Assembly (NCBI RefSeq): GCF_000067165.1
Contig: NC_010162.1
Location: 8,873,001-8,937,000, forward strand
Length of the DNA: 64,000 bases
Reading direction: 5' to 3'
Origin: Sorangium cellulosum So ce56
GTDB taxonomy: Bacteria > Myxococcota_A > Polyangia > Polyangiales > Polyangiaceae
Every line of letters starts with the position of its first letter. The first letter of the stretch is position 1. The position numbers were made by a program, and so were the translations under genes. The notes beneath the pieces were generated by a model, which saw only the letters and a list, made by a program, of their open reading frames with translations, did not search any database and had not been told where the DNA came from. Positions 51,520 to 60,422 of the stretch are shown one piece after another.

Positions 51520-54500
51520 ATGCGAGATCGAATGGGGAGGATGGGACAGGTGATGGCCGCAGCCGCCATGGTGGGGGGCTGCGCCTCCACCGAGGCGCCG
51601 CGAGACCCCGCGCCGTCGATGGACGGCGCGGCGGCGGCGCCCGCGGCGCCCGACACGGCGCTGGGCCCCGCGCGCCTGCGGGCGGCGTACATCGCGGCCG
51701 TGCAGGCGTCGGCGCCCGAGGGCTACCGGGTGATCGAGGCGTCACCGGGCGGGAACGAGGCGAGCCTGCGCGCGCCGAACCCGGCGCACCGGCTCGCGGC
51801 CGATTTCAGCGCGTCGGGCGTGCGGATCGCCCCGGAAGGCGAGGCGCGGTGGAGCTTCTCGATGGCCGCCGCCCGGTACGGCTGCGCGGGCGATCTGCGC
51901 GAGGCGCCGCGCGCGGCCCCGAGCGCCACGAAGAACCGCGTGGAGCTCCGCCGGCAGGGCACATCGCCGGGCGAGGGGCTCGTGGAGTGGTACGTGAACG
52001 GGCCGCTCGGGCTGGAGCAGGGCTTCACGGTGCCCGGGGCGCCGCCCTGCCTCGCCCCCGGGGACCAGGACCTCGTCATCGAGCTCGCCCTGGGCGGCGA
52101 TCTCCGCGCGACGCCGCTCGCCGGCGGCGAGGGGGTCGCGCTGCGCGAGGCGTCCGGCGCGGTGGCGATGCGGTACACGGATCTCCACGCCACCGACGCC
52201 GCGGGGCGGACGCTTCCCGCGTGGATGGAGCTCGGCGTCGACGAGCGCACGCTGTCGCTGCGCGTGGACACCGCCGGGGCCGCGTACCCGGTGACGGTGG
52301 ATCCGCTCGCCGCCTCGGAGCGGGCGGCGCTCATCGCGGTCGACGGCTCGACCCCGATCCACCTGAACGGCGACGCGATCGCCATGTCGGGCGACACCGC
52401 GATCGTCGGGGCGCCCGGGAGCGCGGCGTACGTGTTCGTGAAGAGCGGCGGCGCCTGGACGCAACAAGCCAGGCTCGTCCCGGGCGACGGGGCCGCGGGC
52501 GACGGCTTCGGCGCCTCGGTCGCGATCTCGGCGGACACGGCCGTGGTCGGGGCGCCCTGGGGGACCGGGGGCGCGGGCGCCGCCTACGTGTTCGTGCGGA
52601 GCGGGGGCGTGTGGTCCGAGCAGGCCAAGCTCGTCGCGAGCGGCGGGTCGTCGAACCCCGCGGGCGGGGCGGTCGCGGTCGACGGCGACCGGGCCGTCCT
52701 CTCCGCCGAGACGTCGGCCTACGTGTTCTCCCGCAGCGGCGGCGCCTGGAGCGAGGAGGTCGAGCTCGTCGCCCCAGCCGGCGCCAACGCCTGGAGCGCG
52801 CCGCCCGTCGCGATCGAGGGCGGCACGGTGGTCGTGGGCTCGCCGGGGGACTCGTCGTGGTGGGAAGGCGACGGCGAGGGCGCCGCCTACGTGTTCGACG
52901 CGAGCGACTGGGGCGGCGCGCACCGGCTCGCCGCGGACCCGCCCCAGGCATTCGACCGCTTCGGGAGCTCGGTCGCGATCTCGGGCGGGCGCATCCTCGT
53001 GGGCGCGCCGGGCGTCCTCAGCCCGCCGATGCCGTGGTACGAGCTCGGGCGCGGCCTGGCCTACGTGTTCGACCGCGGGGCGAGCGGCTGGCGCCAGGAC
53101 TCCCGGCTGATCGCGACCGACGGCAGGACGGGGGACGGCCTGGGAAGCGCCGTGGCGCTCTCCGGCAGCATGGCGGTCGCCGGCGCGATCCTGGCCGACC
53201 GCGTCGATCAGCCGGACGCGGGCGCGGCGTACGTGTTCTCGCCGGCGGGCGGCGAGTGGATCGAGATCGAGAAGGGCAGGCTCACCGGCGACGGCCCGAC
53301 CGACGGCGCCTTCGGCAAGGCCGTCGCCGTGTCGGGGAGCTCGGTCATCGCGGGCTCTCCCGCGTACGCGTTCGAGCTCGCGCAGGACAGCGACGGCGAC
53401 GGGGTGGTCGACGACGACGACAACTGCCCTGCCGCCGCGAACCCGTCGCAGGTGGACGCCGACGCCGACGGGCACGGCGACGCGTGCGACCCGCGGTGCG
53501 TGACCTTCCGGCGCGGCCTCGGCGGGGACGTGGCCGACGCGACGCTCTGGCAGGTGTCGCCCACGTGGAACGACGGCGCGAGCACCACGCTCTCGACGGG
53601 CACCGGCACGGGCGGCGTCCGGCGGAGCCTCCTCCGGTTCGACCTCGCCGGCGTCCCGGCGAGCGCGGAGATCACCTCGGCGACGCTGTCGCTGTACCAG
53701 ACGTACAAGATCGAGAGCAGCACAGTGCGCGTCCACCGGGCCACCGCCGCGTGGACGGAGTCGGGCGTCACGTGGGGCAACTTCGGCGGCGGCGGCCATT
53801 TCGATCCGGCGATCGAGGCCTCCTTCGTCACCGGCGGTCCTTCCGGCACCACCGGCTTCCGGAACGTCGACGTGACCGCGCTCGCGCAGGCCTGGGTGAG
53901 CGGCGAGCTCGCCAACCACGGCGTGCTGATCGAGGAGGCCGCGGTGACCCGGAGCACCCTGCGGAGCAGCGAGAGCGCGAGCGCCGCGGAGCGGCCCGCG
54001 CTCACGGTCTGCTATCACGACACCTGCGAGGACGGCATCCAGAACGGCGCCGAGTCCGGCGTGGACTGCGGGGGCCCGAGCTGCGCCCCGTGCGCCCCCG
54101 GCAGCGTCCTCTGGAGCAAGCGCTTCGTCAACGGCTGGCACGAGTCGATGCGCGCGCGCGCCGTCGCGGTCGACAGCGCGGACAGCGTGATCTTCGGCGG
54201 CTACGCCTATGGCACGATCGACTTCGTCGGGCAGGGCGACCCGACGCTCATGGAGATGTTCAACACCAAGTTCCTCGCCAAGCTCGACGCCGCGGGGAAC
54301 CACGTGTGGGACGAGCGCCCGCTCGGCGGCAGCACCTTCCTGAGCCTCGCCGCGTCGGACACCGGCGAGCTGATCGCGGGCTCGAACTCCGGCCTGCAGC
54401 GGTTCACCGCGGCGGGCGATCTCCTCGCGGAGGCCGCTGGCCTCGGCCAGGTCAAGGTCGCCAGCGCCGGCGCGGGCGCCGCGCTCGCCGGCGTCGTGTG

Positions 54501-55170
54501 GGACACGGTCGATCTCGGCACCGGCCCCCTCGCCGGCGGGCCGGGCAGCGATCTCCTGGTCGCGAAGCTCGACGCGGCGGGCGCGCCGATCTGGATCAGG
54601 ACCTTCGCGAGCGACCCGTACGACAGCGACCCTGCGAGCGTCACCGTGGACGGCGCGGGCAATGTCATCGTCCTCGGCCGCTTCTCCGGCGCGCTCGACC
54701 TCGGCGGCGGACCGCTGGCGAGCTCGCCGACGGCTCACGGCATGTACCTGGCGAAGTTCGACGCGGCAGGGAATCACGTCTTCAGTCAGGTCGTCTCCGG
54801 CACGCCGGATGACGCGGACGTCGCCGCGACCCCGTCCGGGGAGCTGATCGTCGCCCTGGGCACGACCGTGACCAAGCTCACCGCCTCGGGCGCGCCCCTG
54901 TGGAGCGTCGATACGACGGGCCTCGGCCTGCTCTCCAACACCTGGGGCATCCCTGCCGTCGCCCTCGACGGCGCCGGCAACGTGTTCATCAACCCGCCCG
55001 GCGCGATCGCGAAGCTCTCGCCGTCGGGCGCCGTGTTGTGGTCGGTCGACCCGATCGGCAGCGCGGAACGCGGCGATATCTTCGATCTGGCCGTGGACAG
55101 CGCCGGCAACGTGATCGGCGTGGGCACGTACGACCGCGGGGACGCGATCGTCGTCAAGCTCGCCCCGTAG
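51520..55170 (+). CDS. Large FG-GAP/beta-propeller lipoprotein
   Basis: 1216 residues. ATG 51520 follows AGAGGGAG, and the signal ends MVGGC (Cys21). An N-terminal domain (about 45-265) is followed by FG-GAP-type propeller blades (about 285-620) with repeated GDTAIVGAP and GASVAISADTAVVGAP motifs. A calcium-binding thrombospondin type-3-like segment follows (DSDGDGVVDDDDNCPAAANP), then a DNRLRE-like jelly roll (about 655-835), a Cys-pair linker of the myxobacterial C-x-D-G-x-x-N-G-x-E-x-x-V-D-C-G-G-x-x-C type, and a second propeller of SBBP-like repeats to the end. It predicts a long, Ca2+-stabilised adhesive or binding protein anchored at the surface. No catalytic site is seen. Confidence 0.82.
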   Translation: MRDRMGRMGQVMAAAAMVGGCASTEAPRDPAPSMDGAAAAPAAPDTALGPARLRAAYIAAVQASAPEGYRVIEASPGGNEASLRAPNPAHRLAADFSASGVRIAPEGEARWSFSMAAARYGCAGDLREAPRAAPSATKNRVELRRQGTSPGEGLVEWYVNGPLGLEQGFTVPGAPPCLAPGDQDLVIELALGGDLRATPLAGGEGVALREASGAVAMRYTDLHATDAAGRTLPAWMELGVDERTLSLRVDTAGAAYPVTVDPLAASERAALIAVDGSTPIHLNGDAIAMSGDTAIVGAPGSAAYVFVKSGGAWTQQARLVPGDGAAGDGFGASVAISADTAVVGAPWGTGGAGAAYVFVRSGGVWSEQAKLVASGGSSNPAGGAVAVDGDRAVLSAETSAYVFSRSGGAWSEEVELVAPAGANAWSAPPVAIEGGTVVVGSPGDSSWWEGDGEGAAYVFDASDWGGAHRLAADPPQAFDRFGSSVAISGGRILVGAPGVLSPPMPWYELGRGLAYVFDRGASGWRQDSRLIATDGRTGDGLGSAVALSGSMAVAGAILADRVDQPDAGAAYVFSPAGGEWIEIEKGRLTGDGPTDGAFGKAVAVSGSSVIAGSPAYAFELAQDSDGDGVVDDDDNCPAAANPSQVDADADGHGDACDPRCVTFRRGLGGDVADATLWQVSPTWNDGASTTLSTGTGTGGVRRSLLRFDLAGVPASAEITSATLSLYQTYKIESSTVRVHRATAAWTESGVTWGNFGGGGHFDPAIEASFVTGGPSGTTGFRNVDVTALAQAWVSGELANHGVLIEEAAVTRSTLRSSESASAAERPALTVCYHDTCEDGIQNGAESGVDCGGPSCAPCAPGSVLWSKRFVNGWHESMRARAVAVDSADSVIFGGYAYGTIDFVGQGDPTLMEMFNTKFLAKLDAAGNHVWDERPLGGSTFLSLAASDTGELIAGSNSGLQRFTAAGDLLAEAAGLGQVKVASAGAGAALAGVVWDTVDLGTGPLAGGPGSDLLVAKLDAAGAPIWIRTFASDPYDSDPASVTVDGAGNVIVLGRFSGALDLGGGPLASSPTAHGMYLAKFDAAGNHVFSQVVSGTPDDADVAATPSGELIVALGTTVTKLTASGAPLWSVDTTGLGLLSNTWGIPAVALDGAGNVFINPPGAIAKLSPSGAVLWSVDPIGSAERGDIFDLAVDSAGNVIGVGTYDRGDAIVVKLAP

Positions 55171-55205
55171 CCCGGGCAGCGCCCCGGCGCGCTCGCGGTC
55201 GTCGC

Positions 55206-55233
55206 GGGCTCCTGGCCGCCTGGCCAGGAGCCC
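55206..55233. terminator. 12-bp-stem hairpin between convergent genes
   Basis: GGGCTCCTGGCC (55206-55217), a GCCT loop and the perfect complement (55222-55233) lie between the stops of the FG-GAP lipoprotein and preA. There is no U-tract, but the position suggests a bidirectional terminator or transcript-end stabiliser. Confidence 0.55.
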
Positions 55234-55237
55234 GGGC

Positions 55238-56626
55238 TCACGAGCTCCGCGCGCGTGCGGTCGACTCCAGCCCGCCGGGCACGAAGTCCGTCCCCTTCTG
55301 GACACGGTCGTTCCACGTCTCGGGGGGCTTGCCTGAAGGCACCTCCCTCATCGTGATGCACCCCGGCACCGGGCACACAAGCGCGCACAGATTGCAGCCG
55401 ATGCACTCCTCCTCGTCGACGAACGGGACCCGCGACGGCGCCGCGTCCCCGCTCGGATCCGCCGTCACCGCGCGATCCGGGAGGACCTTCGGGAGGTGGG
55501 TGTGGCCCGCCGCGCGCGCCTCCGCCTCCGTCCTCCCCGGCAGGTGGATGCACTGGTGCGCCCCGTCCATGCAGGCGACGTAACAGAGCTGGCACCCGAT
55601 GCACTTGTCGGCGCTGATGTCCGCGACAACGCGGTACGAGAGGTCGAGCTCGCCCCACTCCTGGACCTGGGGGATCGCCCTGCCGCGCAGCTCGTTCACC
55701 GAGCGCATCCCGTGATCGTCGAGCCAGTCGCTGAGCCCCTCGATCATCTCCTCGACGATGCGGTAGCCGTAATGCATCACCGCGGTGCAGACCTGGACGC
55801 TCGTCGCGCCGAGCGCGATGAACTCGGCGGCGTCGCGGGAGTTCGAGATGCCGCCGATGCCGGAGATGGGCAGCCGGCCGACGCCGGGGTGGCGCGCCAG
55901 CTGGCTCAGCAGGTGGAGCGCGATCGGCTTGACCGCGGGCCCGCAATACCCGCCGTTCGTCGACGCGCCGCCGACCCGCGGGAGCGGGACCATCCGCTCC
56001 AGATCGACGCCCATGAGCGACTTGACCGTGTTGATCAGCGAGACGCCGTGCGCCCCGGAGCGGAGCACGGCCTCGCCCGGCTCCAGGATGTCGCCGACGT
56101 TGGGCGTGAGCTTCACGATGACCGGCGTCGTCGCGAACTCGACGGCCCAGCGCGCGATCTCCTGGAGGACCGCCGGCTCGTTGCCGACGGCCGAGCCCAT
56201 GCCGCGCTCGCACATCCCGTGCGGACAGCCGAAGTTGAGCTCGAGCCCGTCGGCGCCCGTGTCCTCGGCCTTGCGGATGATCTCGCGCCACTCGTCCTTC
56301 GTCTCGACCATCAGCGAGGCGATGAGCGCGTGGCCCGGGTAACGCCGCTTGATCTCGCGCATCTCCTTGAGGTTCACGTCGAGCGGGCGATCGGTGATGA
56401 GCTCGACGTTGTTGAGCCCCATGAGCCGCGTGTTGCCGTAGTCGATGCCGCCGAACCGGCTCGACACGTTGACGATGGGGTTCCCGAGCGTCTTCCAGAC
56501 GGCGCCGCCCCAGCCGGCGTCGAAGGCGCGCCGGACCTGATCTCCGGTGTTGGTCGGCGGCGCCGAGGCGAGCCAGAACGGGTTCGGGCTCTTGATCCCG
56601 GCGAAGTCGATAGAGAGGTCGGCCAT
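55238..56626 (-). CDS. preA: NAD-dependent dihydropyrimidine dehydrogenase, PreA subunit
   Basis: 462 residues. The N-terminal part is a dihydroorotate-dehydrogenase-like FMN barrel (LSIDFAGIKSPNPFWLASAPPT; NFGCPHGMCERGMGSAVG; PISGIGGI). The C-terminal extension carries two [4Fe-4S] motifs, CIGCQLCYVAC and CIGCNLCALVCPVPGC. With PreT it reduces uracil and thymine to the 5,6-dihydro forms using NADH, the first step of reductive pyrimidine degradation. It is the last gene of the operon; its ATG starts 3 bp after the preT stop, implying translational coupling. Length and motifs fit bacterial PreA fully. Confidence 0.95.
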   Translation of the reverse strand: MADLSIDFAGIKSPNPFWLASAPPTNTGDQVRRAFDAGWGGAVWKTLGNPIVNVSSRFGGIDYGNTRLMGLNNVELITDRPLDVNLKEMREIKRRYPGHALIASLMVETKDEWREIIRKAEDTGADGLELNFGCPHGMCERGMGSAVGNEPAVLQEIARWAVEFATTPVIVKLTPNVGDILEPGEAVLRSGAHGVSLINTVKSLMGVDLERMVPLPRVGGASTNGGYCGPAVKPIALHLLSQLARHPGVGRLPISGIGGISNSRDAAEFIALGATSVQVCTAVMHYGYRIVEEMIEGLSDWLDDHGMRSVNELRGRAIPQVQEWGELDLSYRVVADISADKCIGCQLCYVACMDGAHQCIHLPGRTEAEARAAGHTHLPKVLPDRAVTADPSGDAAPSRVPFVDEEECIGCNLCALVCPVPGCITMREVPSGKPPETWNDRVQKGTDFVPGGLESTARARSS

Positions 56627-56629
56627 CGC

Positions 56630-58027
56630 TCAGCTCCCTTGCGGTGAGGGCACGGGCGCCGCGCCGCCCGCCCGCGTCGTCATCGCTTCATGCATCGCGT
56701 GCGCGGCGATCTTCGCCTCGGCGACCGCGTTGACGACCTCCTTGCCGCCGTTCACGCAGTCGCCGCCGCTGTAGACCTTCGGGTTGCCCGTGCGGTGCGT
56801 CGCCGGGTCGACCACCACGCGCCCCCTCGGGTCGAGCACCACCCCCTCGAACGCGAGCGCCACCTGCGTCGCCCGGCTCTGCCCGATCGCGACCGCGACG
56901 AGGTCGGCGGGCAGGAGCTCCTCTCCGGCCGGCCCCGGCGCGGAGCCCCGCGCGCCGGCGTCGGCGGGCGCGATCCGCAGCGCGACGACCTTGCCGCCCT
57001 CGCGCACCACCTCGACCGGCACCCGGTTCTCGACGAGGCGCGCGCCGGCGACCCGCGCGCCCTCGAGCTCGTGCGCGTAGCCCGACATCTCGGCCTCGGA
57101 GCGGCGGTACACGACGGCCACGTCGACCCCGAGCAGCGCGAGCTCGTGGGCGACGTCGAGCGCCGTGTTGCCGCCGCCGATGACGACCGCGCGCCGCACG
57201 CCCGCGAGGTCGAGGCCCGGGTCGGCCTTGAGCCGCTCGATGAACGCTGTCGCGCCCACCACGCCGTCGCCGTCCTCCCCGCGGAGGCCGACGCGCGCGT
57301 CGGCGCCCAGGCCGAGCCCCAGGAAGACCGCGTCGTACTCCGCGACCAGGTCGCGCGCGGAGACCTCCCCCGGCCCGGCCGCCTGCGCGACGACCGAGAC
57401 GCCGGCGCGGAGCTCGATGTCCCCGAGCGACAGGACCCACTCGAGCTCGTGGAGCGCCTCGTGCCCCTTCATCTTGTAGGGCGCGATCCCGAGCGTGTTC
57501 AGGCCGCCGGGGATCGCCTTCCGCTCGAAGATCACGGCGCGGTGCCCCTCGAGGGCGAGGTAGCCCGCCGCGGCGATCGACGCGGGCCCCGCGCCCACGA
57601 GCGCGACGCTCTTGCCGGTGGGCGGCTTCGCCCGGAAGATCCGCGGATCGCGCGCGAGGGCCGACTCGACAGCGTAGCGCTGGAGGCGGCCGATCGCGAT
57701 CGGCTCGCGCCCCCACGCGTTGTAGACGCAGTCGCCCGCGCAGAGCACCTCGACGGGGCAGGCCTGCCCGCACGACTGGCCGAGCAGGTTGGCCGTGAGG
57801 ATGGTGCGGGCCGCGCCCTTCACCTGACCGCCCGCGATCTTCCGGATGAAACTCGGGATATCGATCGCCGTCGGGCACGCCTTGACGCAGGGCGCGTCGA
57901 CGCAATAGAGGCACCGGTTCGCCTCGGCGATCGCCTCGGCGTCGGTGTAACGCGGGCTCTTGTCCTCGAATCGCTCTTCGATCCGGCCGGACGGGAGGGC
58001 TGAGAGGCGTATCGGGGCTCGGGTCAT
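56630..58027 (-). CDS. preT: NAD-dependent dihydropyrimidine dehydrogenase, PreT subunit
   Basis: 465 residues from ATG 58027. It resembles the glutamate-synthase small subunit and the N-terminal half of eukaryotic DPD. Cys clusters CLYCVDAPCVKACP and CGQACPVEVLCAGDC hold two [4Fe-4S] centres; ALVGAGPASIAAAGYLALEG binds FAD; AVVIGGGNTALDVAHELALLG binds NAD. It passes electrons from NADH to PreA. It lies 40 bp after the dihydropyrimidinase stop and 3 bp before preA on the same strand. Confidence in the pairing comes from the neighbours, since PreT-like proteins alone can be confused with GltD. Confidence 0.94.
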   Translation of the reverse strand: MTRAPIRLSALPSGRIEERFEDKSPRYTDAEAIAEANRCLYCVDAPCVKACPTAIDIPSFIRKIAGGQVKGAARTILTANLLGQSCGQACPVEVLCAGDCVYNAWGREPIAIGRLQRYAVESALARDPRIFRAKPPTGKSVALVGAGPASIAAAGYLALEGHRAVIFERKAIPGGLNTLGIAPYKMKGHEALHELEWVLSLGDIELRAGVSVVAQAAGPGEVSARDLVAEYDAVFLGLGLGADARVGLRGEDGDGVVGATAFIERLKADPGLDLAGVRRAVVIGGGNTALDVAHELALLGVDVAVVYRRSEAEMSGYAHELEGARVAGARLVENRVPVEVVREGGKVVALRIAPADAGARGSAPGPAGEELLPADLVAVAIGQSRATQVALAFEGVVLDPRGRVVVDPATHRTGNPKVYSGGDCVNGGKEVVNAVAEAKIAAHAMHEAMTTRAGGAAPVPSPQGS

Positions 58028-58067
58028 GCTGGCGCTCGCGCGGCTCCTCTCGAATGGTGTGTGGTGA

Positions 58068-59471
58068 CTAGAAGGCCTGGGCTCCCTGGGTCGGGCCGAG
58101 CCGGCGCGGGAGGTAGCGCCCGGCGCCCCGCTCCACGTCGAGCTTGCCGTCCACGCACTGGACCCGGCCGTTGACGATGACGTGCGTCGGCTTCCCCTTC
58201 ACCTCGAAGCCCTCGAAGATGCTCCGATCGCACCGGTGATGGTGGGTCTTCGCGGAGATCGTGCTCGTCCCCTTCGGGTCGAAGACCACGAGATCCGCGT
58301 CGCCGCCCGGCACGATCGAGCCTTTGCGCGGGTACAGGCCGAAGATCTTGGCCGGCTGCGTCGAGAAGAGATCGACGAAGCGGTGGACGTCGATCCGCCC
58401 CTCGAGCACCCCGTAGGTCCAGAGCAGGGCGAGGCGGTTCTCGATGCCGGCGGCGCCGTTCGGGATCCGCGAGAAATCGTCCTTGCCCATGTCCTTCTGG
58501 CCGACCTGGTTGAAGGGACAGTGGTCGGTCGCCACGGTCTGGATGAGCCCCGACGAGAGCGCGGCCCACAGCGCGTCCTGGTGGCCCTTCGGCCGGATCG
58601 GCGGGCTCATTACGTAGGCCGCCCCCTCGAAGCCGGGCTTCTCGTACACCGAGTCGTCGAGCAGGAGGTACTGCGGGCACGTCTCGGCCATGACCACCTG
58701 ACCGCGGCTCCGCGCCTCGGTGACCGCGGCGAGCGCCTCCTTGCAGGTGAGGTGGACGATGTAGATCGGCTCGCCGATCATCCGGGCGAGCATGATCGCG
58801 CGCCCCGTCGCCTCGCCCTCGATCGGCGCGGGGCGGCTCTGCGCGTGGTACCGCGGGTGGGTCTTGCCCTCCTTCAGGAGCTTCTTCTGGAGCGCGACGA
58901 CCGCGTCGCCGTGCTCGGCGTGCACGGTCACGAGCGCCCCGAGGCCCTTGGCGGCCTCCATCACCTGGATGAGCTCCGGATCGTCGACGCCGATGGCCCC
59001 GCGGTAGGCCATGAAGGTCTTGAACGACGGGATGCCGTGCTCGCGCGTGCAGACGGCCATCTCCTCGAGGGTATCGTCGCCGAACCAGGTGACGGCCATG
59101 TGGAAGGCGTAATCGGAGACCGCCTTCTTCGCCTTCTCGTTCCACATCGCGAGCCCGTCGAGCAGCGCCTGCCCTCGGGCCGGGATCACGAAATCGATGA
59201 TCGAGGTCGTGCCCCCGGCGACGCCCGCCGCCGTGCCGGTCTCGAAATCATCGGAGCTCTCCGTCCCCATGAACGGCAGCTCCATGTGCACGTGGGCGTC
59301 GACCCCGCCGGGGAAGATGAGCTGCCCCGAGGCGTCGATCACCGTGTCCCCCGCGCGCTCCTTCGACAGGCCCGCGCCGACCGCGGCGATCTTCCCGTCC
59401 TCGCAGTAGACGTCGCCGACGAACCGGTCGCTCGCTGTGATGATCTCGCCGTTCTTGATCAGGATGCCCAT
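58068..59471 (-). CDS. hydA: Dihydropyrimidinase / D-hydantoinase
   Basis: 467 residues from ATG 59471, with GGAGGAG a few bases upstream. The amidohydrolase metal site is intact: HVH at 60-62, carbamylatable Lys151 in SFKTFMAYRG, His184 in VTVHAEHGD and VATDHCPF further on. It opens dihydrouracil or dihydrothymine to N-carbamoyl-beta-amino acids, step two of the pathway, and may accept hydantoins. It sits 78 bp after the ureidopropionase gene and 40 bp before preT, and is full length for the family. The context favours true dihydropyrimidinase over other cyclic amidases. Confidence 0.94.
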   Translation of the reverse strand: MGILIKNGEIITASDRFVGDVYCEDGKIAAVGAGLSKERAGDTVIDASGQLIFPGGVDAHVHMELPFMGTESSDDFETGTAAGVAGGTTSIIDFVIPARGQALLDGLAMWNEKAKKAVSDYAFHMAVTWFGDDTLEEMAVCTREHGIPSFKTFMAYRGAIGVDDPELIQVMEAAKGLGALVTVHAEHGDAVVALQKKLLKEGKTHPRYHAQSRPAPIEGEATGRAIMLARMIGEPIYIVHLTCKEALAAVTEARSRGQVVMAETCPQYLLLDDSVYEKPGFEGAAYVMSPPIRPKGHQDALWAALSSGLIQTVATDHCPFNQVGQKDMGKDDFSRIPNGAAGIENRLALLWTYGVLEGRIDVHRFVDLFSTQPAKIFGLYPRKGSIVPGGDADLVVFDPKGTSTISAKTHHHRCDRSIFEGFEVKGKPTHVIVNGRVQCVDGKLDVERGAGRYLPRRLGPTQGAQAF

Positions 59472-59549
59472 GTTGCTCCTCCGCGGGTGAGCGCCGGGCG
59501 GCGGGTCCCCTCCGGGGGGCGGCGGCCGCCCTCCCGCCGCCCCGGGCCC

Positions 59550-60422
59550 TCAGGGCAGCTGTTCCGTGAGCTCGCCGTACGTCTCGGGCCGGCGATCGCG
59601 GTAGAACTGCCACGTCCTCCGCACCTCCTCGATCAGGTCGAGGTTCATCTCGGCGACGACGAGCTCGTCCTTGTCCTCGCTCCCCGTCGCGAGGAAGCTG
59701 CCCCGCGGGTCGCAGAAGTAGCTCGTCCCGTAGAACTTGCCGATGTTCCACGGCGCCTCGGTGCCCACGCGGTTCGAGGCGGCGATGAAGTAGCCGTTGG
59801 CCACGGCGTGCGCGGGCTGCTCGAGCTTCCAGAGGTACTGGGAGAGCCCGGCGACCGTCGCCGAGGGGTTCCACACGATCTCGGCGCCGTTCAGGCCGAG
59901 CAGCCGCGCCCCCTCCGGGAAGTGGCGATCATAGCAGATGTAGACGCCGATCCGCGCATACCGCGTCTGGAACGTGGGATAGCCGAGGTTCCCCGGCTTG
60001 AAGAAGAACTTCTCCCAGAACCCGTTCGTGTGCGGGATGTGCGTCTTCCGGTACTTGCCGAGGTACGTGCCGTCGGCGTCGACCACGGCGGCCGTGTTGT
60101 AGTAGACGCCCGCCATCTCCCGCTCGTAGATCGGGATGATCATCACCATCTTGTACTTCTTGGCGTACGCCGCGAGCCGCTCGACCGTCGGGCCGGGGAC
60201 GGGCTCGGCCACATCGCACCATTTCGCGTCCTGCGAAGGACAGAAGTAAGGTGTATTGAAGACCTCCTGCAAACAGAGGATCTGCACACCCCTCTTCCCC
60301 GCCTCGTCGATGAAGGAAAGGTGCTTCTCGAACATCGCGTCCCGGATGGCCATGACGGAGGCGCCGTCGTCGCCGATCGGGGTGGAGCACTGGATCAGCC
60401 CGCCAAGTACGTTCCTTGCCAT
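59550..60422 (-). CDS. Beta-ureidopropionase (N-carbamoyl-beta-alanine amidohydrolase)
   Basis: 290 residues. The ATG at 60422 shares its A with the mmsA stop codon (TGATG), so translation is coupled. Nitrilase-superfamily triad: Glu53 in LCLQEVFN, Lys126 in KYRKTHIPH and Cys163 in VYICYDRHFPEG. The sequence HTNGFWEKFFFKPGN is typical of the beta-ureidopropionase branch. It hydrolyses N-carbamoyl-beta-alanine to beta-alanine, CO2 and ammonia, the third step of reductive pyrimidine degradation. Operon position immediately before hydA agrees. It is shorter than eukaryotic forms, as usual for bacterial ones. Confidence 0.92.
   Translation of the reverse strand: MARNVLGGLIQCSTPIGDDGASVMAIRDAMFEKHLSFIDEAGKRGVQILCLQEVFNTPYFCPSQDAKWCDVAEPVPGPTVERLAAYAKKYKMVMIIPIYEREMAGVYYNTAAVVDADGTYLGKYRKTHIPHTNGFWEKFFFKPGNLGYPTFQTRYARIGVYICYDRHFPEGARLLGLNGAEIVWNPSATVAGLSQYLWKLEQPAHAVANGYFIAASNRVGTEAPWNIGKFYGTSYFCDPRGSFLATGSEDKDELVVAEMNLDLIEEVRRTWQFYRDRRPETYGELTEQLP

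Noticed and set aside
51742..55305. Very long minus-strand frame opposite the FG-GAP lipoprotein
   Set aside because: It is Arg/Ala/Asp-rich with no motif or signal; the plus strand carries a lipobox and propeller repeats.
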